NCBI RefSeq assembly: GCF_902832885.1 | Contig: NZ_CADFDK010000015.1 | Span: 1 to 64,000 of the forward strand | From: Burkholderia seminalis DSM 23518 | Lineage (GTDB): Bacteria > Pseudomonadota > Gammaproteobacteria > Burkholderiales > Burkholderiaceae | DNA length: 64,000 nucleotides | Direction: 5' to 3' | Part shown: positions 57,523-64,000 of the stretch, one piece after another | How the letters are laid out: every line of letters starts with the position of its first letter | Position numbering within the stretch: position 1 is the stretch's first letter | Made by a program: the position numbers and the translations under genes | Notes under the pieces: generated by a model | What the model saw: the letters and a program-made list of their open reading frames with translations, nothing else | Database searches by the model: none | What the model was told of the DNA's origin: nothing

Positions 57523-57602
57523 GTTGTCTCTCGTATGTCGCGGCGGACTCGCGCGTGGCGCGGTCCGCCGGTGTTGTTGTATTTCGTTCGGATACCGGAG
57601 GA

Positions 57603-59105
57603 TTACTGGGCGTCGTCGGCCCATGCCTTCGCGGCGCGCACCGCGCGTTGCCAGCCGGACATGCAGCGATCGACCTGCTCCTTCGGCATCGACGGCGAGA
57701 AGCGGCGATCGAGCTGCCACTGGTCGCGCACTTCGTCGAGGTTCTTCCAGTAGCCGATCGCGAGGCCCGCGAGGTAGGCCGCGCCGAGCGCGGTCGTCTC
57801 GGTGATCTGCGGGCGCACCGCATCGACGCCGAGCAGGTCGGCCTGGAACTGCATCAGCAGGTTGTTCGCGCTTGCGCCGCCGTCGACGCGCAGCTCGCCG
57901 ATGCTGATGCCCGAATCGGCTTCCATCGCGGCCAGCACGTCGAGCGACTGGTACGCGATCGCGTCGAGCGCCGCGCGCGCGAGATGCGCGGAGGTCGTGC
58001 CGCGCGTGACGCCGAATACCGAACCGCGCGCCCGTGCGTTCCAGTGCGGCGCGCCGAGGCCGGCGAACGCGGGTACGAGGTAGACGCCGTCGGTATGCGG
58101 CACGCTCGCGGCGAGCGCTTCGATTTCCGCGGCCGTCTTGATGATGCCGACGCCGTCGCGCAGCCACTGCACGACCGCGCCCGCGATGAAGATGCTGCCT
58201 TCGAGCGCGTACTGCACGTCGTCGCCGATCTGCCACGCGATCGTCGTGACGAGGTTGTTCTTCGACTCGATCGGCTTGTTGCCGGTGTTCATCATCAGGA
58301 AGCAGCCGGTGCCGTAGGTGTTCTTCACCATGCCCGACGTCGTGCACATCTGGCCGAACAGCGCCGCGTGCTGGTCGCCGGCGATGCCCGCGAGCGGGAT
58401 CTTCGACGCGAACACGGTGGTCTTCGTGTGGCCGTAGATTTCCGACGACGCCTTCACTTCCGGCAGCATGCTGCGCGGGATGTCGAGCAGCTCGAGCAGC
58501 TCGCTGTCCCACTCGCGCGTGTGGATGTTGAACAGCATCGTGCGCGATGCGTTCGTCACGTCGGTCACGTGCAGTTCGTGCTTCGTGAAGTTCCACACGA
58601 GCCAGCTGTCGACGGTGCCGAACGCGAGCTTGCCCTGGCGCGCCTTCTCGCGTGCGCCCGGCACGTTGTCGAGGATCCAGCGGATCTTCGTCGCGGAGAA
58701 GTACGAGTCGATCGGCAGGCCGGTCTTCGCGCGCACCTTCGCCTCGAGCCCCTGCTTCTTCAGCGAGTCGCAGAAGTCGGCCGTGCGGCGGTCCTGCCAG
58801 ACGATCGCGTTGTAGACGGGCTGGCCCGTCTCGCGATCCCAGACGATGGTCGTCTCGCGCTGGTTGGTGATGCCGATCGCGGCGATCGACGTGCCGTTCA
58901 GGCCCGTGCGCGTGACGGCTTCCGCGGCGACGCCGGCTTGCGTCGACCAGATTTCCTGCGGGTCGTGCTCGACCCAGCCGGGTTGCGGGTAGATCTGTTC
59001 GAATTCCTTCTGGGCGATCGAAACGATATTGCCCTGGCGATCGAACAGCATCGCGCGGGAACTCGTGGTGCCCTGGTCAAGCGCGAGGATGTACTGGTCC
59101 TGCAT
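57603..59105 (-). CDS. glpK: Glycerol kinase
   Basis: 500 residues, standard GlpK length. The N-terminal phosphate loop is [20 protein letters not shown]. The glycerol-binding region is [20 protein letters not shown] near residue 80, and the FGGY-family C-terminal signature appears as [20 protein letters not shown] near 400. It phosphorylates glycerol to glycerol 3-phosphate, trapping what GlpF admits. The ATG at 59105 (MQDQYIL) was chosen over upstream in-frame ATGs because GGAG is nine bases away. It follows glpD by 105 bases. Confidence 0.96.
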   Translation of the reverse strand: MQDQYILALDQGTTSSRAMLFDRQGNIVSIAQKEFEQIYPQPGWVEHDPQEIWSTQAGVAAEAVTRTGLNGTSIAAIGITNQRETTIVWDRETGQPVYNAIVWQDRRTADFCDSLKKQGLEAKVRAKTGLPIDSYFSATKIRWILDNVPGAREKARQGKLAFGTVDSWLVWNFTKHELHVTDVTNASRTMLFNIHTREWDSELLELLDIPRSMLPEVKASSEIYGHTKTTVFASKIPLAGIAGDQHAALFGQMCTTSGMVKNTYGTGCFLMMNTGNKPIESKNNLVTTIAWQIGDDVQYALEGSIFIAGAVVQWLRDGVGIIKTAAEIEALAASVPHTDGVYLVPAFAGLGAPHWNARARGSVFGVTRGTTSAHLARAALDAIAYQSLDVLAAMEADSGISIGELRVDGGASANNLLMQFQADLLGVDAVRPQITETTALGAAYLAGLAIGYWKNLDEVRDQWQLDRRFSPSMPKEQVDRCMSGWQRAVRAAKAWADDAQ

Positions 59106-59210
59106 GTCTCTCATCTCCATCCGTGGATTGGCGTAGTTGTGATGCGCGCCGCATGTGGGGCGGCGCGTCGGTGAATCAACGTCGGTACGGCAACTGCAAC
59201 AGCATCCGGA

Positions 59211-60734
59211 TCACGCGTGCGGCGCGTGCGCGGCGGCGAACCATGCGTCGACCGCGGCCGTCACCGCGTCGAGCGTGCCCGGCGTCACGTGCAGGCCGAG
59301 CTTCGAGCGGCGCCACAGCACGTCCTGCGCGCAGGTCGCCCATTCGGCGTCGCGCAGGTAGCGCAGTTCGGCTTCGTGGATGCCCGGCGCGATTTCGGCG
59401 CCGAGGTCGGCGAGCGACTTCGCGCCGTCGATCACGCGCTCGGCGCGCGTGCCGTACGCACGCGCATAGCGGCGGGCGAGCGCGGCGGGCAGCCACGGAT
59501 GGCGTTTTGCGAACGCGTCGGCGAATACGTCGAACTTCGCGTCCGCGATGTCGCCGCCCGGCAGCGCGACGCCGGCGGTCCAGGTTTTCGCGTCGCGGCC
59601 GAGCGCGCGGCACAGCATGTCGCCGGCTTCTTCCGCGAGCTTGCGGAACGTCGTGATCTTGCCGCCGAACACCGACAGCAGCGGGGCGCCCGCGCCGTCG
59701 TCCAGCTCGAGGCGATAGTCGCGCGTGACGGCCGACGCGTTCGCCGCGTTCTCGTCCTCGAGTAGCGGGCGCACGCCCGAGTAGGTCCAGTGCACGTCGG
59801 CCGGCGAGATCTTGCGCTTGAAGTAGCGGTTGATCGAATCGCACAGGTACTGCGTCTCGTCGCGATCGATCGCGACCTTCGCGGGATCGTTCGTGTACTC
59901 GACGTCGGTCGTGCCGATCAGCGTGAAGTCGTGCTCGTACGGAATCGCGAAGATGATCCGCTTGTCCGGGTTCTGGAAGATGTATGCGTGATCGTGATCG
60001 AACAGGCGGCGCGTGATGATGTGGCTGCCCTTCACGAGCCGCACGCTGTGATGCGCGCCGCGGCCGAGCGCGCCGTGCAGCACTTCGCCGACCCACGGGC
60101 CGGCCGCGTTCGCGATCGCGCGCGCATGCACGACCTGGATCGAGCCGTCGGCGTGCTGCAGCCGCGCTTCCCATTCGTCGCCGCGGCGTTCGGCGGAGAC
60201 GAGCCGGGTGCGCGTCAGGATCTCGGCGCCGCGCTCCTTCGCATCCATCGCGTTCAGCACGACGAGGCGCGCATCGTCGACCCAGCCGTCGGAATAGACG
60301 AAACCGCGCTTGATCGAGTCGATCAGCGGCGCGCCGGCCGCGTGGCGGCGCATGTCGATGCCGCGCGAGCCGGGCAGCAGTTCGCGTTTCGCGAGGTGAT
60401 CGTAGAGGAACAGGCCGATGCGGATCAGCCAGGCCGGGCGCAGGTTCGGCATGTGCGGCATCACGAAGCGTAGCGGCCACATGATGTGCGGCGCCGCGCG
60501 CAGCAGCGTCTCGCGCTCCTGCAGCGCCTTGCGCACCAGCCCGAACTCGTTGTACTCGAGGTAACGCAGGCCGCCGTGAATCAGCTTCGTGCTGGACGAC
60601 GACGTGTGCGACGCGAGGTCGTCCTGCTCGCAGAGCAGGACCGACAGGCCGCGGCCGGCCGCATCGCGCGCGATGCCCGCGCCGTTGATGCCGCCGCCGA
60701 CGACGAGCAGATCGTAGCGATTCGGTTGGATCAC
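59211..60734 (-). CDS. glpD: Aerobic glycerol-3-phosphate dehydrogenase
   Basis: 507 residues, GTG start. The FAD-binding loop is DLLVVGGGINGAGIARDAAG near residue 8. SSSSTKLIHGGLRYLEYNEF is near 45, and the C-terminal domain includes KITTFRKLAEEAGDMLCRAL. GlpD oxidises glycerol 3-phosphate to dihydroxyacetone phosphate at the inner membrane and reduces ubiquinone. It is the first gene of glpD-glpK-glpF, with a GlpR-type operator 40-90 bases upstream. Confidence 0.95.
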   Translation of the reverse strand: MIQPNRYDLLVVGGGINGAGIARDAAGRGLSVLLCEQDDLASHTSSSSTKLIHGGLRYLEYNEFGLVRKALQERETLLRAAPHIMWPLRFVMPHMPNLRPAWLIRIGLFLYDHLAKRELLPGSRGIDMRRHAAGAPLIDSIKRGFVYSDGWVDDARLVVLNAMDAKERGAEILTRTRLVSAERRGDEWEARLQHADGSIQVVHARAIANAAGPWVGEVLHGALGRGAHHSVRLVKGSHIITRRLFDHDHAYIFQNPDKRIIFAIPYEHDFTLIGTTDVEYTNDPAKVAIDRDETQYLCDSINRYFKRKISPADVHWTYSGVRPLLEDENAANASAVTRDYRLELDDGAGAPLLSVFGGKITTFRKLAEEAGDMLCRALGRDAKTWTAGVALPGGDIADAKFDVFADAFAKRHPWLPAALARRYARAYGTRAERVIDGAKSLADLGAEIAPGIHEAELRYLRDAEWATCAQDVLWRRSKLGLHVTPGTLDAVTAAVDAWFAAAHAPHA

Positions 60735-60774
60735 CTGCTGTCCTTATCGTCTGTTGAAATAGAGTGAACACAAA

Positions 60775-60825
60775 AATGTTCGAATTCGAAATTTAACGAA
60801 CGAAATCGAAAAAGTAAAGTTCGAA
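60775..60825. promoter_or_regulatory. GlpR-type operator cluster upstream of glpD
   Basis: AATGTTCGAA-TTCGAAATTT (60775-60794) matches the GlpR half-site WATKYTCGWW in both arms, with one mismatch in the second. A third half-site AAAGTTCGAA lies at 60816-60825, and the AT-rich stretch between has further TCG-containing elements. The region is unusually AT-rich for this window. It sits upstream of the glpD GTG, where repression by GlpR would block glpDKF. Confidence 0.75.
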
Positions 60826-60897
60826 AAAGCGGGGCCAGTAGCGCGTGGCGCGATCCCGGACGATACTGGCGGAATCGACCGTTTCGCGAGGTGAATC

Positions 60898-61266
60898 ATG
60901 CGTATTGGGATGTGGACTGGCGTGTGCGCAGTCCTTCTGGCGGGCTGCAGCGCCGGCACGCCGCCGCTCGCCGGCAACTGGCGGGCGCCGTCGTTCGTCG
61001 ACCTGCAGACGTCGTGCGGCGGTCCGGCGCGCGACTGGGGCGCGGACGCGCAGCCGGTCTACTCGACGCTGTACGACGCGTATGTGGCGAAACGGTATCG
61101 CGGGCTGACCGAGGCGAACTATTGTGCGTTCGTAAACGAACTTTCGACCCACTATGTGGCGCCTGACGCGGCGGCGCGCGCCGGCTGGATCGCGTATTTC
61201 AACGGGGCGCGCGCGCAGGCCATCAGCTGGCGGGCGGCGGTCGATCCGACGCTGCGCGGCGGTTGA
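60898..61266 (+). CDS. Hypothetical lipoprotein
   Basis: 122 residues with a short signal and lipobox LLAGC, the lipidated cysteine at residue 17. The mature part has two further cysteines (SCGGPARDW; ANYCAFVNE) and blocks FVDLQTSCGGPARDWGADAQ and HYVAPDAAARAGWIAYFNGA; no known domain is recognised. GAGGTGAATC upstream supports the ATG. It is divergent from glpD, sharing the GlpR operator region, so co-regulation with glycerol use is possible but unproven. Confidence 0.75.
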   Translation: MRIGMWTGVCAVLLAGCSAGTPPLAGNWRAPSFVDLQTSCGGPARDWGADAQPVYSTLYDAYVAKRYRGLTEANYCAFVNELSTHYVAPDAAARAGWIAYFNGARAQAISWRAAVDPTLRGG

Positions 61267-61304
61267 AGCCGGCCGCGGCGAACGGGCGGGGCAAGCGGAA
61301 ACGA

Positions 61305-61330
61305 CCGCGCGGCCGGAGTCGGCCGCGCGG
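61305..61330. terminator. GC-rich hairpin between the convergent lipoprotein and small-protein genes
   Basis: CCGCGCGGCC pairs perfectly with GGCCGCGCGG around GGAGTC in a short convergent spacer. No T-run on either side; probable but weak terminator. Confidence 0.45.
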
Positions 61331-61357
61331 ACGGGTCAGGTCAGGAACAGCGGAATG

Positions 61358-61555
61358 TCACGAATAGCGGTACTTGATGGATCGCAGCGCGGCGTCGCCG
61401 GTCTCGGTCACGCAGTATTTGCGTCCCGAGCCGAGCCCTTCCAGGCGAACGAGCTGCTGTTCGAGCAGGATGTCCAGTTCATCCCGATCCATATCGCGCT
61501 GATCAGGCGCGTCCTTCACAAGCAATAGCGTGGCGAATTCATGCGGACTCAGCAT
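61358..61555 (-). CDS. Small conserved-type protein, winged-helix-like (hypothetical)
   Basis: 65 residues: MLSPHEFATLLLVKDAPDQR, then DELDILLEQQLVRLEGLGSG and RKYCVTETGDAALRSIKYRY. The helix-helix-strand spacing with a final wing-like segment (KYCVTETGDAALRSI) resembles a small winged helix, an inference. GGAG stands six bases before the ATG at 61555, better than the ATG four codons upstream. A perfect palindrome lies 56 bases upstream. Function unknown. Confidence 0.7.
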   Translation of the reverse strand: MLSPHEFATLLLVKDAPDQRDMDRDELDILLEQQLVRLEGLGSGRKYCVTETGDAALRSIKYRYS

Positions 61556-61857
61556 CGTTCTCTCCATGGCAATCGGACTGCCCGCGCAGCCGGCGCAAAC
61601 GCCGGCGCGCGATACCCCGCGGGGTATGGCTTGGGGGGAAAAGCTGCATTCGCCGGCCCTGCAGTTCGCACCGCCCTGGCACAGGCGGATCAGGCGAACG
61701 GGCCGGGGAACTGGAGTCTAGTCGAGCGCGCGGGCAACGACAAATCGTGCCCCGTTAATTTTCCGTTTGACAGGAACGGGGGCCGCAAGCGGTTCGCGCG
61801 CGGCGCCAACTTCTTGATTTCACTTGAAGTTTCAGGTGCGGTGCAGCATCACGATCG
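61556..61857. other. Spacer between the small protein and glpR
   Basis: About 300 bases. It holds the palindrome at 61611-61626, an adjacent GCCGGCG/CGCCGGC hairpin (61588-61605), and a longer dyad CCCCGTT...AACGGGG (61750-61781) with an 18-base loop that might end glpR. No gene was accepted. Confidence 0.5.
61611..61626. promoter_or_regulatory. Perfect palindrome ATACCCCGCGGGGTAT
   Basis: A 16-base perfect dyad upstream of the small minus-strand gene at 61555. The TACCCC...GGGGTA pattern resembles operators of the CsoR/RcnR family of metal sensors. No such regulator is encoded in the window, so the reading is tentative. Confidence 0.45.
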
Positions 61858-62637
61858 TCATTCCGCGACGTACACCTGGGTGCCGGCCGCGGCCACCGTG
61901 TCGGCCATCTCGGGCGGCAGCGGCTTGTCGGTGAAGAGCGCGTGCACCTGGCTCAGGTGGCCCTGGCGCACGAGCGCCGGGCGGCCGACCTTCGAATGAT
62001 CGGTCACGAGGTAGACCGTGCGCGCATGCTGCATGATCGCCTCGGCCACGCGCACCTCGCGCGTGTCGAAGTCGCGCAGCGTGCCGTCGGCCTCGATCGC
62101 CGACGTGCCGATGATCGCGTAGTCGACCTTGAACTGCCGGATGAAGTCGATCGCGAGCTCGCCGACGATGCCCTTGTCCCACGGCCGCACGATGCCGCCC
62201 GTGATCAGTACCTCGCAGTCGGGATAGCCGCTCATCATCGACGCGACGTTCAGGTTGTTCGTGATCACGTGCAGCCCGTGATGGCGATTCAGCGCGCGGG
62301 CGACTTCCTCGGTCGTCGTGCCGAGGTTGATGAACAACGACGCCTGGTCGGGAATGTGCGACGCCGCGAGCGCCGCGATGCGCCGCTTCTCGTCGTGGAA
62401 CATCCGCTGGCGCGCGGTGTATGACACGTTCTCCGAACTGGTCGGCAGGCTCGCGCCGCCGTGGTAGCGGCGCAGCAGGTTCAGGTCGGCGAGCCAGTTC
62501 ACATCGCGGCGGATCGTCTGCGGCGTCACGGCGAAGTGCGCGGCGAGATCGTCGACGGTCACGAAGCCGTCGCGCTGCACCCATTCGAGCAATTCCTGCT
62601 GGCGCGCGTTGAGGGTGAGGCGGGGATCTCGGGTCAT
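61858..62637 (-). CDS. glpR: DeoR family repressor GlpR
   Basis: 259 residues. The DeoR helix-turn-helix is at residues ~8-58 (LNARQQELLEWVQRDGFVTV; AAHFAVTPQTIRRDVNWLAD; LLRRYHGGASLPTSSENVSY). The sugar-phosphate-binding domain follows (IPDQASLFINLGTTTEEVAR; VITNNLNVASMMSGYPDCEV; DYAIIGTSAIEADGTLRDFD). GlpR is the glycerol-3-phosphate-responsive repressor; the match is supported by the half-sites at glpD. The start at 62637 (MTRDPRLTL) is the family start; longer upstream frame is rejected. Confidence 0.93.
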   Translation of the reverse strand: MTRDPRLTLNARQQELLEWVQRDGFVTVDDLAAHFAVTPQTIRRDVNWLADLNLLRRYHGGASLPTSSENVSYTARQRMFHDEKRRIAALAASHIPDQASLFINLGTTTEEVARALNRHHGLHVITNNLNVASMMSGYPDCEVLITGGIVRPWDKGIVGELAIDFIRQFKVDYAIIGTSAIEADGTLRDFDTREVRVAEAIMQHARTVYLVTDHSKVGRPALVRQGHLSQVHALFTDKPLPPEMADTVAAAGTQVYVAE

Positions 62638-62744
62638 GGCTCGATGGTCGTGTCGTGAGACGGAGCGGGTATTGTAAGGGCGGCAACGGCATTCGGCCGG
62701 CGCGGCGGGCGTCGCGGCGCGTAATTCATGCGGAAATAGCATGG

Positions 62745-62763
62745 ATTCATGTGACAAATGAAT
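62745..62763. promoter_or_regulatory. Inverted repeat between glpR and the gamma-glutamyltransferase gene
   Basis: ATTCAT-N7-ATGAAT is a perfect six-base dyad in a short AT-rich patch, about 105 bases upstream of glpR and 87 bases before the ggt start. It does not match the GlpR half-site, so another regulator or chance is possible. Confidence 0.35.
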
Positions 62764-62850
62764 TTGTGCGATCGCGCTGATCGCGCTGCAATGGCGGATT
62801 GCCTGCGCACGCGGGCGCGCGTTCACTCAGCTTTCGACGAGGTGGCATCG

Positions 62851-64000
62851 ATGACTGGCTTCAACTGGCACAACCCGTATCCGACGACCCGCATTCCGGT
62901 ATTCGCGCGCAACGTCGTGTCGACGTCGCACCCGCTGGCCGCGCAGGCCGGCCTGCGGATGCTGTGGAAGGGCGGCAATGCGGTCGACGCGGCGCTGGCC
63001 GCCGCGGCCGCGATCACCGTCGTCGAACCGGTGTCGTGCGGCCTCGGCGGCGACGCGTTCGCGCTCGTGTGGGACGGCGAGCGGCTGTCCGGGCTGAATG
63101 CGTCGGGCGTCGCGCCGGCCGCATGGAACGTCGACTACTTCCGCAAGCGCCACGGCGAGAACGCGCACGGCTTCGCGAACAAGCCGACGCGCGGCTGGGA
63201 TACCGTGACCGTGCCGGGCGTGATCGCGGGCTGGGAAGCGCTGCACGCGAAATTCGGCTCGCTGCCGTTCGCGGACCTGCTCGAACCGGCGATCGAGATC
63301 GCGGAGCGCGGTTATGCGGTGCCGCCGATCGTCGCGCACAAGTGGGCCGCGGCCGTGCCCGAACTGCAGGGCCTGCCGGGCTTCGCGGACACTTTCATGC
63401 CGCACGGCCGCGCGCCGCACGTCGGCGAACGCGTGTGCCTGCCCGGTCATGCGCAGACGCTGCGCACGCTGGCGAAGGACGGCGCCCGGGCGTTCTACGA
63501 AGGCGCGCTCGCCGAGCGCATCGCCGCGTTCGCGCGCGAAGGCGGCGGCGCGATGACCGAAGCCGACCTGCGTGCGTACCGGCCGGAATGGGTCGAGCCG
63601 ATCGGCAAGCGCTTCGGCCGCCACACGATTCACGAGATCCCGCCGAACGGGCAGGGCATCGCCGCGCTGATCGCGCTCGGGATCGCCGAGCAGGCGGGCG
63701 TGACCGAATGGCCGCTCGATTCGGTCGACTCGCAGCATCTGCAGATCGAGGCGATGAAGCTCGCGTTCGCGGACGTCTATCGTTACGTCGCCGATCCGCG
63801 CGCGATGGACGTCACGCCCGAGCAGATGCTCGACGACGCGTATCTCGCCGAACGCGCGAAGCTGATCGATCCCGCGCGCGCGACGCACTTCGGCGCCGGC
63901 CGGCCGCATTCGGGCGGCACGATCTACCTGTCGGCCGCCGACGAGCGCGGGATGATGGTGAGCTTTATCCAGTCGAACTACATGGGCTTCGGTTCGGGGC
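62851..64000 (+). CDS. Gamma-glutamyltransferase, truncated by the window edge
   Basis: 383 codons are visible, starting MTGFNWHNPYPTTRIPVFAR, with no stop before the right edge. Family blocks include ALAAAAAITVVEPVSCGLGG, GWDTVTVPGVIAGWEALHAK and HEIPPNGQGIAALIALGIAE. The autoprocessing nucleophile is expected at T357, in RPHSGGTIYLSAADERGMM. There is no signal peptide, unlike secreted GGT, so a cytosolic acylase-type member is possible. The ribosome site is weak (GAGGTGGCATCG before the ATG). Divergent from glpR across a 213-base spacer. Confidence 0.9.
   Translation, partial: MTGFNWHNPYPTTRIPVFARNVVSTSHPLAAQAGLRMLWKGGNAVDAALAAAAAITVVEPVSCGLGGDAFALVWDGERLSGLNASGVAPAAWNVDYFRKRHGENAHGFANKPTRGWDTVTVPGVIAGWEALHAKFGSLPFADLLEPAIEIAERGYAVPPIVAHKWAAAVPELQGLPGFADTFMPHGRAPHVGERVCLPGHAQTLRTLAKDGARAFYEGALAERIAAFAREGGGAMTEADLRAYRPEWVEPIGKRFGRHTIHEIPPNGQGIAALIALGIAEQAGVTEWPLDSVDSQHLQIEAMKLAFADVYRYVADPRAMDVTPEQMLDDAYLAERAKLIDPARATHFGAGRPHSGGTIYLSAADERGMMVSFIQSNYMGFGSG

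Noticed and set aside
57543-57572. GGCGGAC/GTCCGCC dyad between glpK and glpF
   Set aside because: No T-run and no match to the GlpR half-site; not distinguishable from chance in such GC-rich DNA.
59141-59167. Hairpin CGCGCCGC/GCGGCGCG between glpD and glpK
   Set aside because: No T-run and inside a likely operon; could be a processing site but evidence is too thin for a feature.

Overview
The window is about two thirds GC, with GC-rich third codon positions and tightly packed genes. Gene order and protein sequence (amgK-murU facing lptD-surA-pdxA-ksgA; glyQ-glyS-gmhB-plsC; miaB-phoH-ybeY-chaC-corC-lnt; ubiE, ubiJ, ubiB) point to a betaproteobacterium of the genus Burkholderia, probably the B. 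cepacia complex, and to its main chromosome. The genus call is inference from gene content; no database was searched. I see no tRNA, rRNA, CRISPR, insertion sequence, prophage or island signature. Nearly everything is core chromosome, and I did not find a convincing undescribed multigene system.

Region by region. 1-5.8 kb: the start of ilvA on the minus strand, then a very large flavin/iron-sulfur oxidoreductase, a HIT protein and a DUF971 protein. 5.8-10.6 kb: ubiquinone biosynthesis (ubiE, ubiJ, ubiB) with a Tim44-like membrane protein and a small methyltransferase. 10.7-15.6 kb: FmdB-type zinc ribbon, DUF502 membrane protein, aspS, nudB, clsB. 15.8-22.9 kb: a TetR regulator followed by a fatty-acid beta-oxidation set (acyl-CoA dehydrogenase, 3-hydroxyacyl-CoA dehydrogenase, thiolase, enoyl-CoA hydratase). 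22.9-26.9 kb: fdhD, a nitrate-reductase-associated protein, an acyl-CoA thioesterase and an Atm1-type ABC exporter. 26.9-34.6 kb: cell-envelope block, with MurNAc recycling (amgK, murU) divergent from lptD, surA, pdxA, rsmA. 34.6-43.8 kb: EamA transporter, gloA, then the minus-strand run glyQ-glyS-gmhB-plsC-metallopeptidase and a TPR/glycosyltransferase-like protein. 43.9-51.1 kb: miaB-phoH-ybeY-chaC-lipoprotein-corC-lnt on the minus strand; phoH carries a frameshift in this sequence. 51.2-56.3 kb: LysR regulator divergent from an MFS exporter, an XRE-cupin regulator, an FMN riboswitch with ribB, and a HAD phosphatase. 56.8-62.6 kb: the glycerol regulon, glpD-glpK-glpF with a GlpR-type operator in front of glpD and glpR nearby. 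The window ends inside a gamma-glutamyltransferase gene.

How the parts work together. Three groups have regulation that can be read from the DNA: the FMN riboswitch on ribB; the GlpR half-sites upstream of glpDKF; and dyad symmetries next to the TetR and LysR genes. Points worth a second look are the phoH frameshift with a strong terminator just behind it, the unusual NPI/SPA motifs in GlpF, an LptD with only three cysteines, a 49-residue cysteine/glycine-rich lipoprotein between chaC and corC, and a perfect 16-bp palindrome of copper-sensor-operator type in front of a 65-residue protein.
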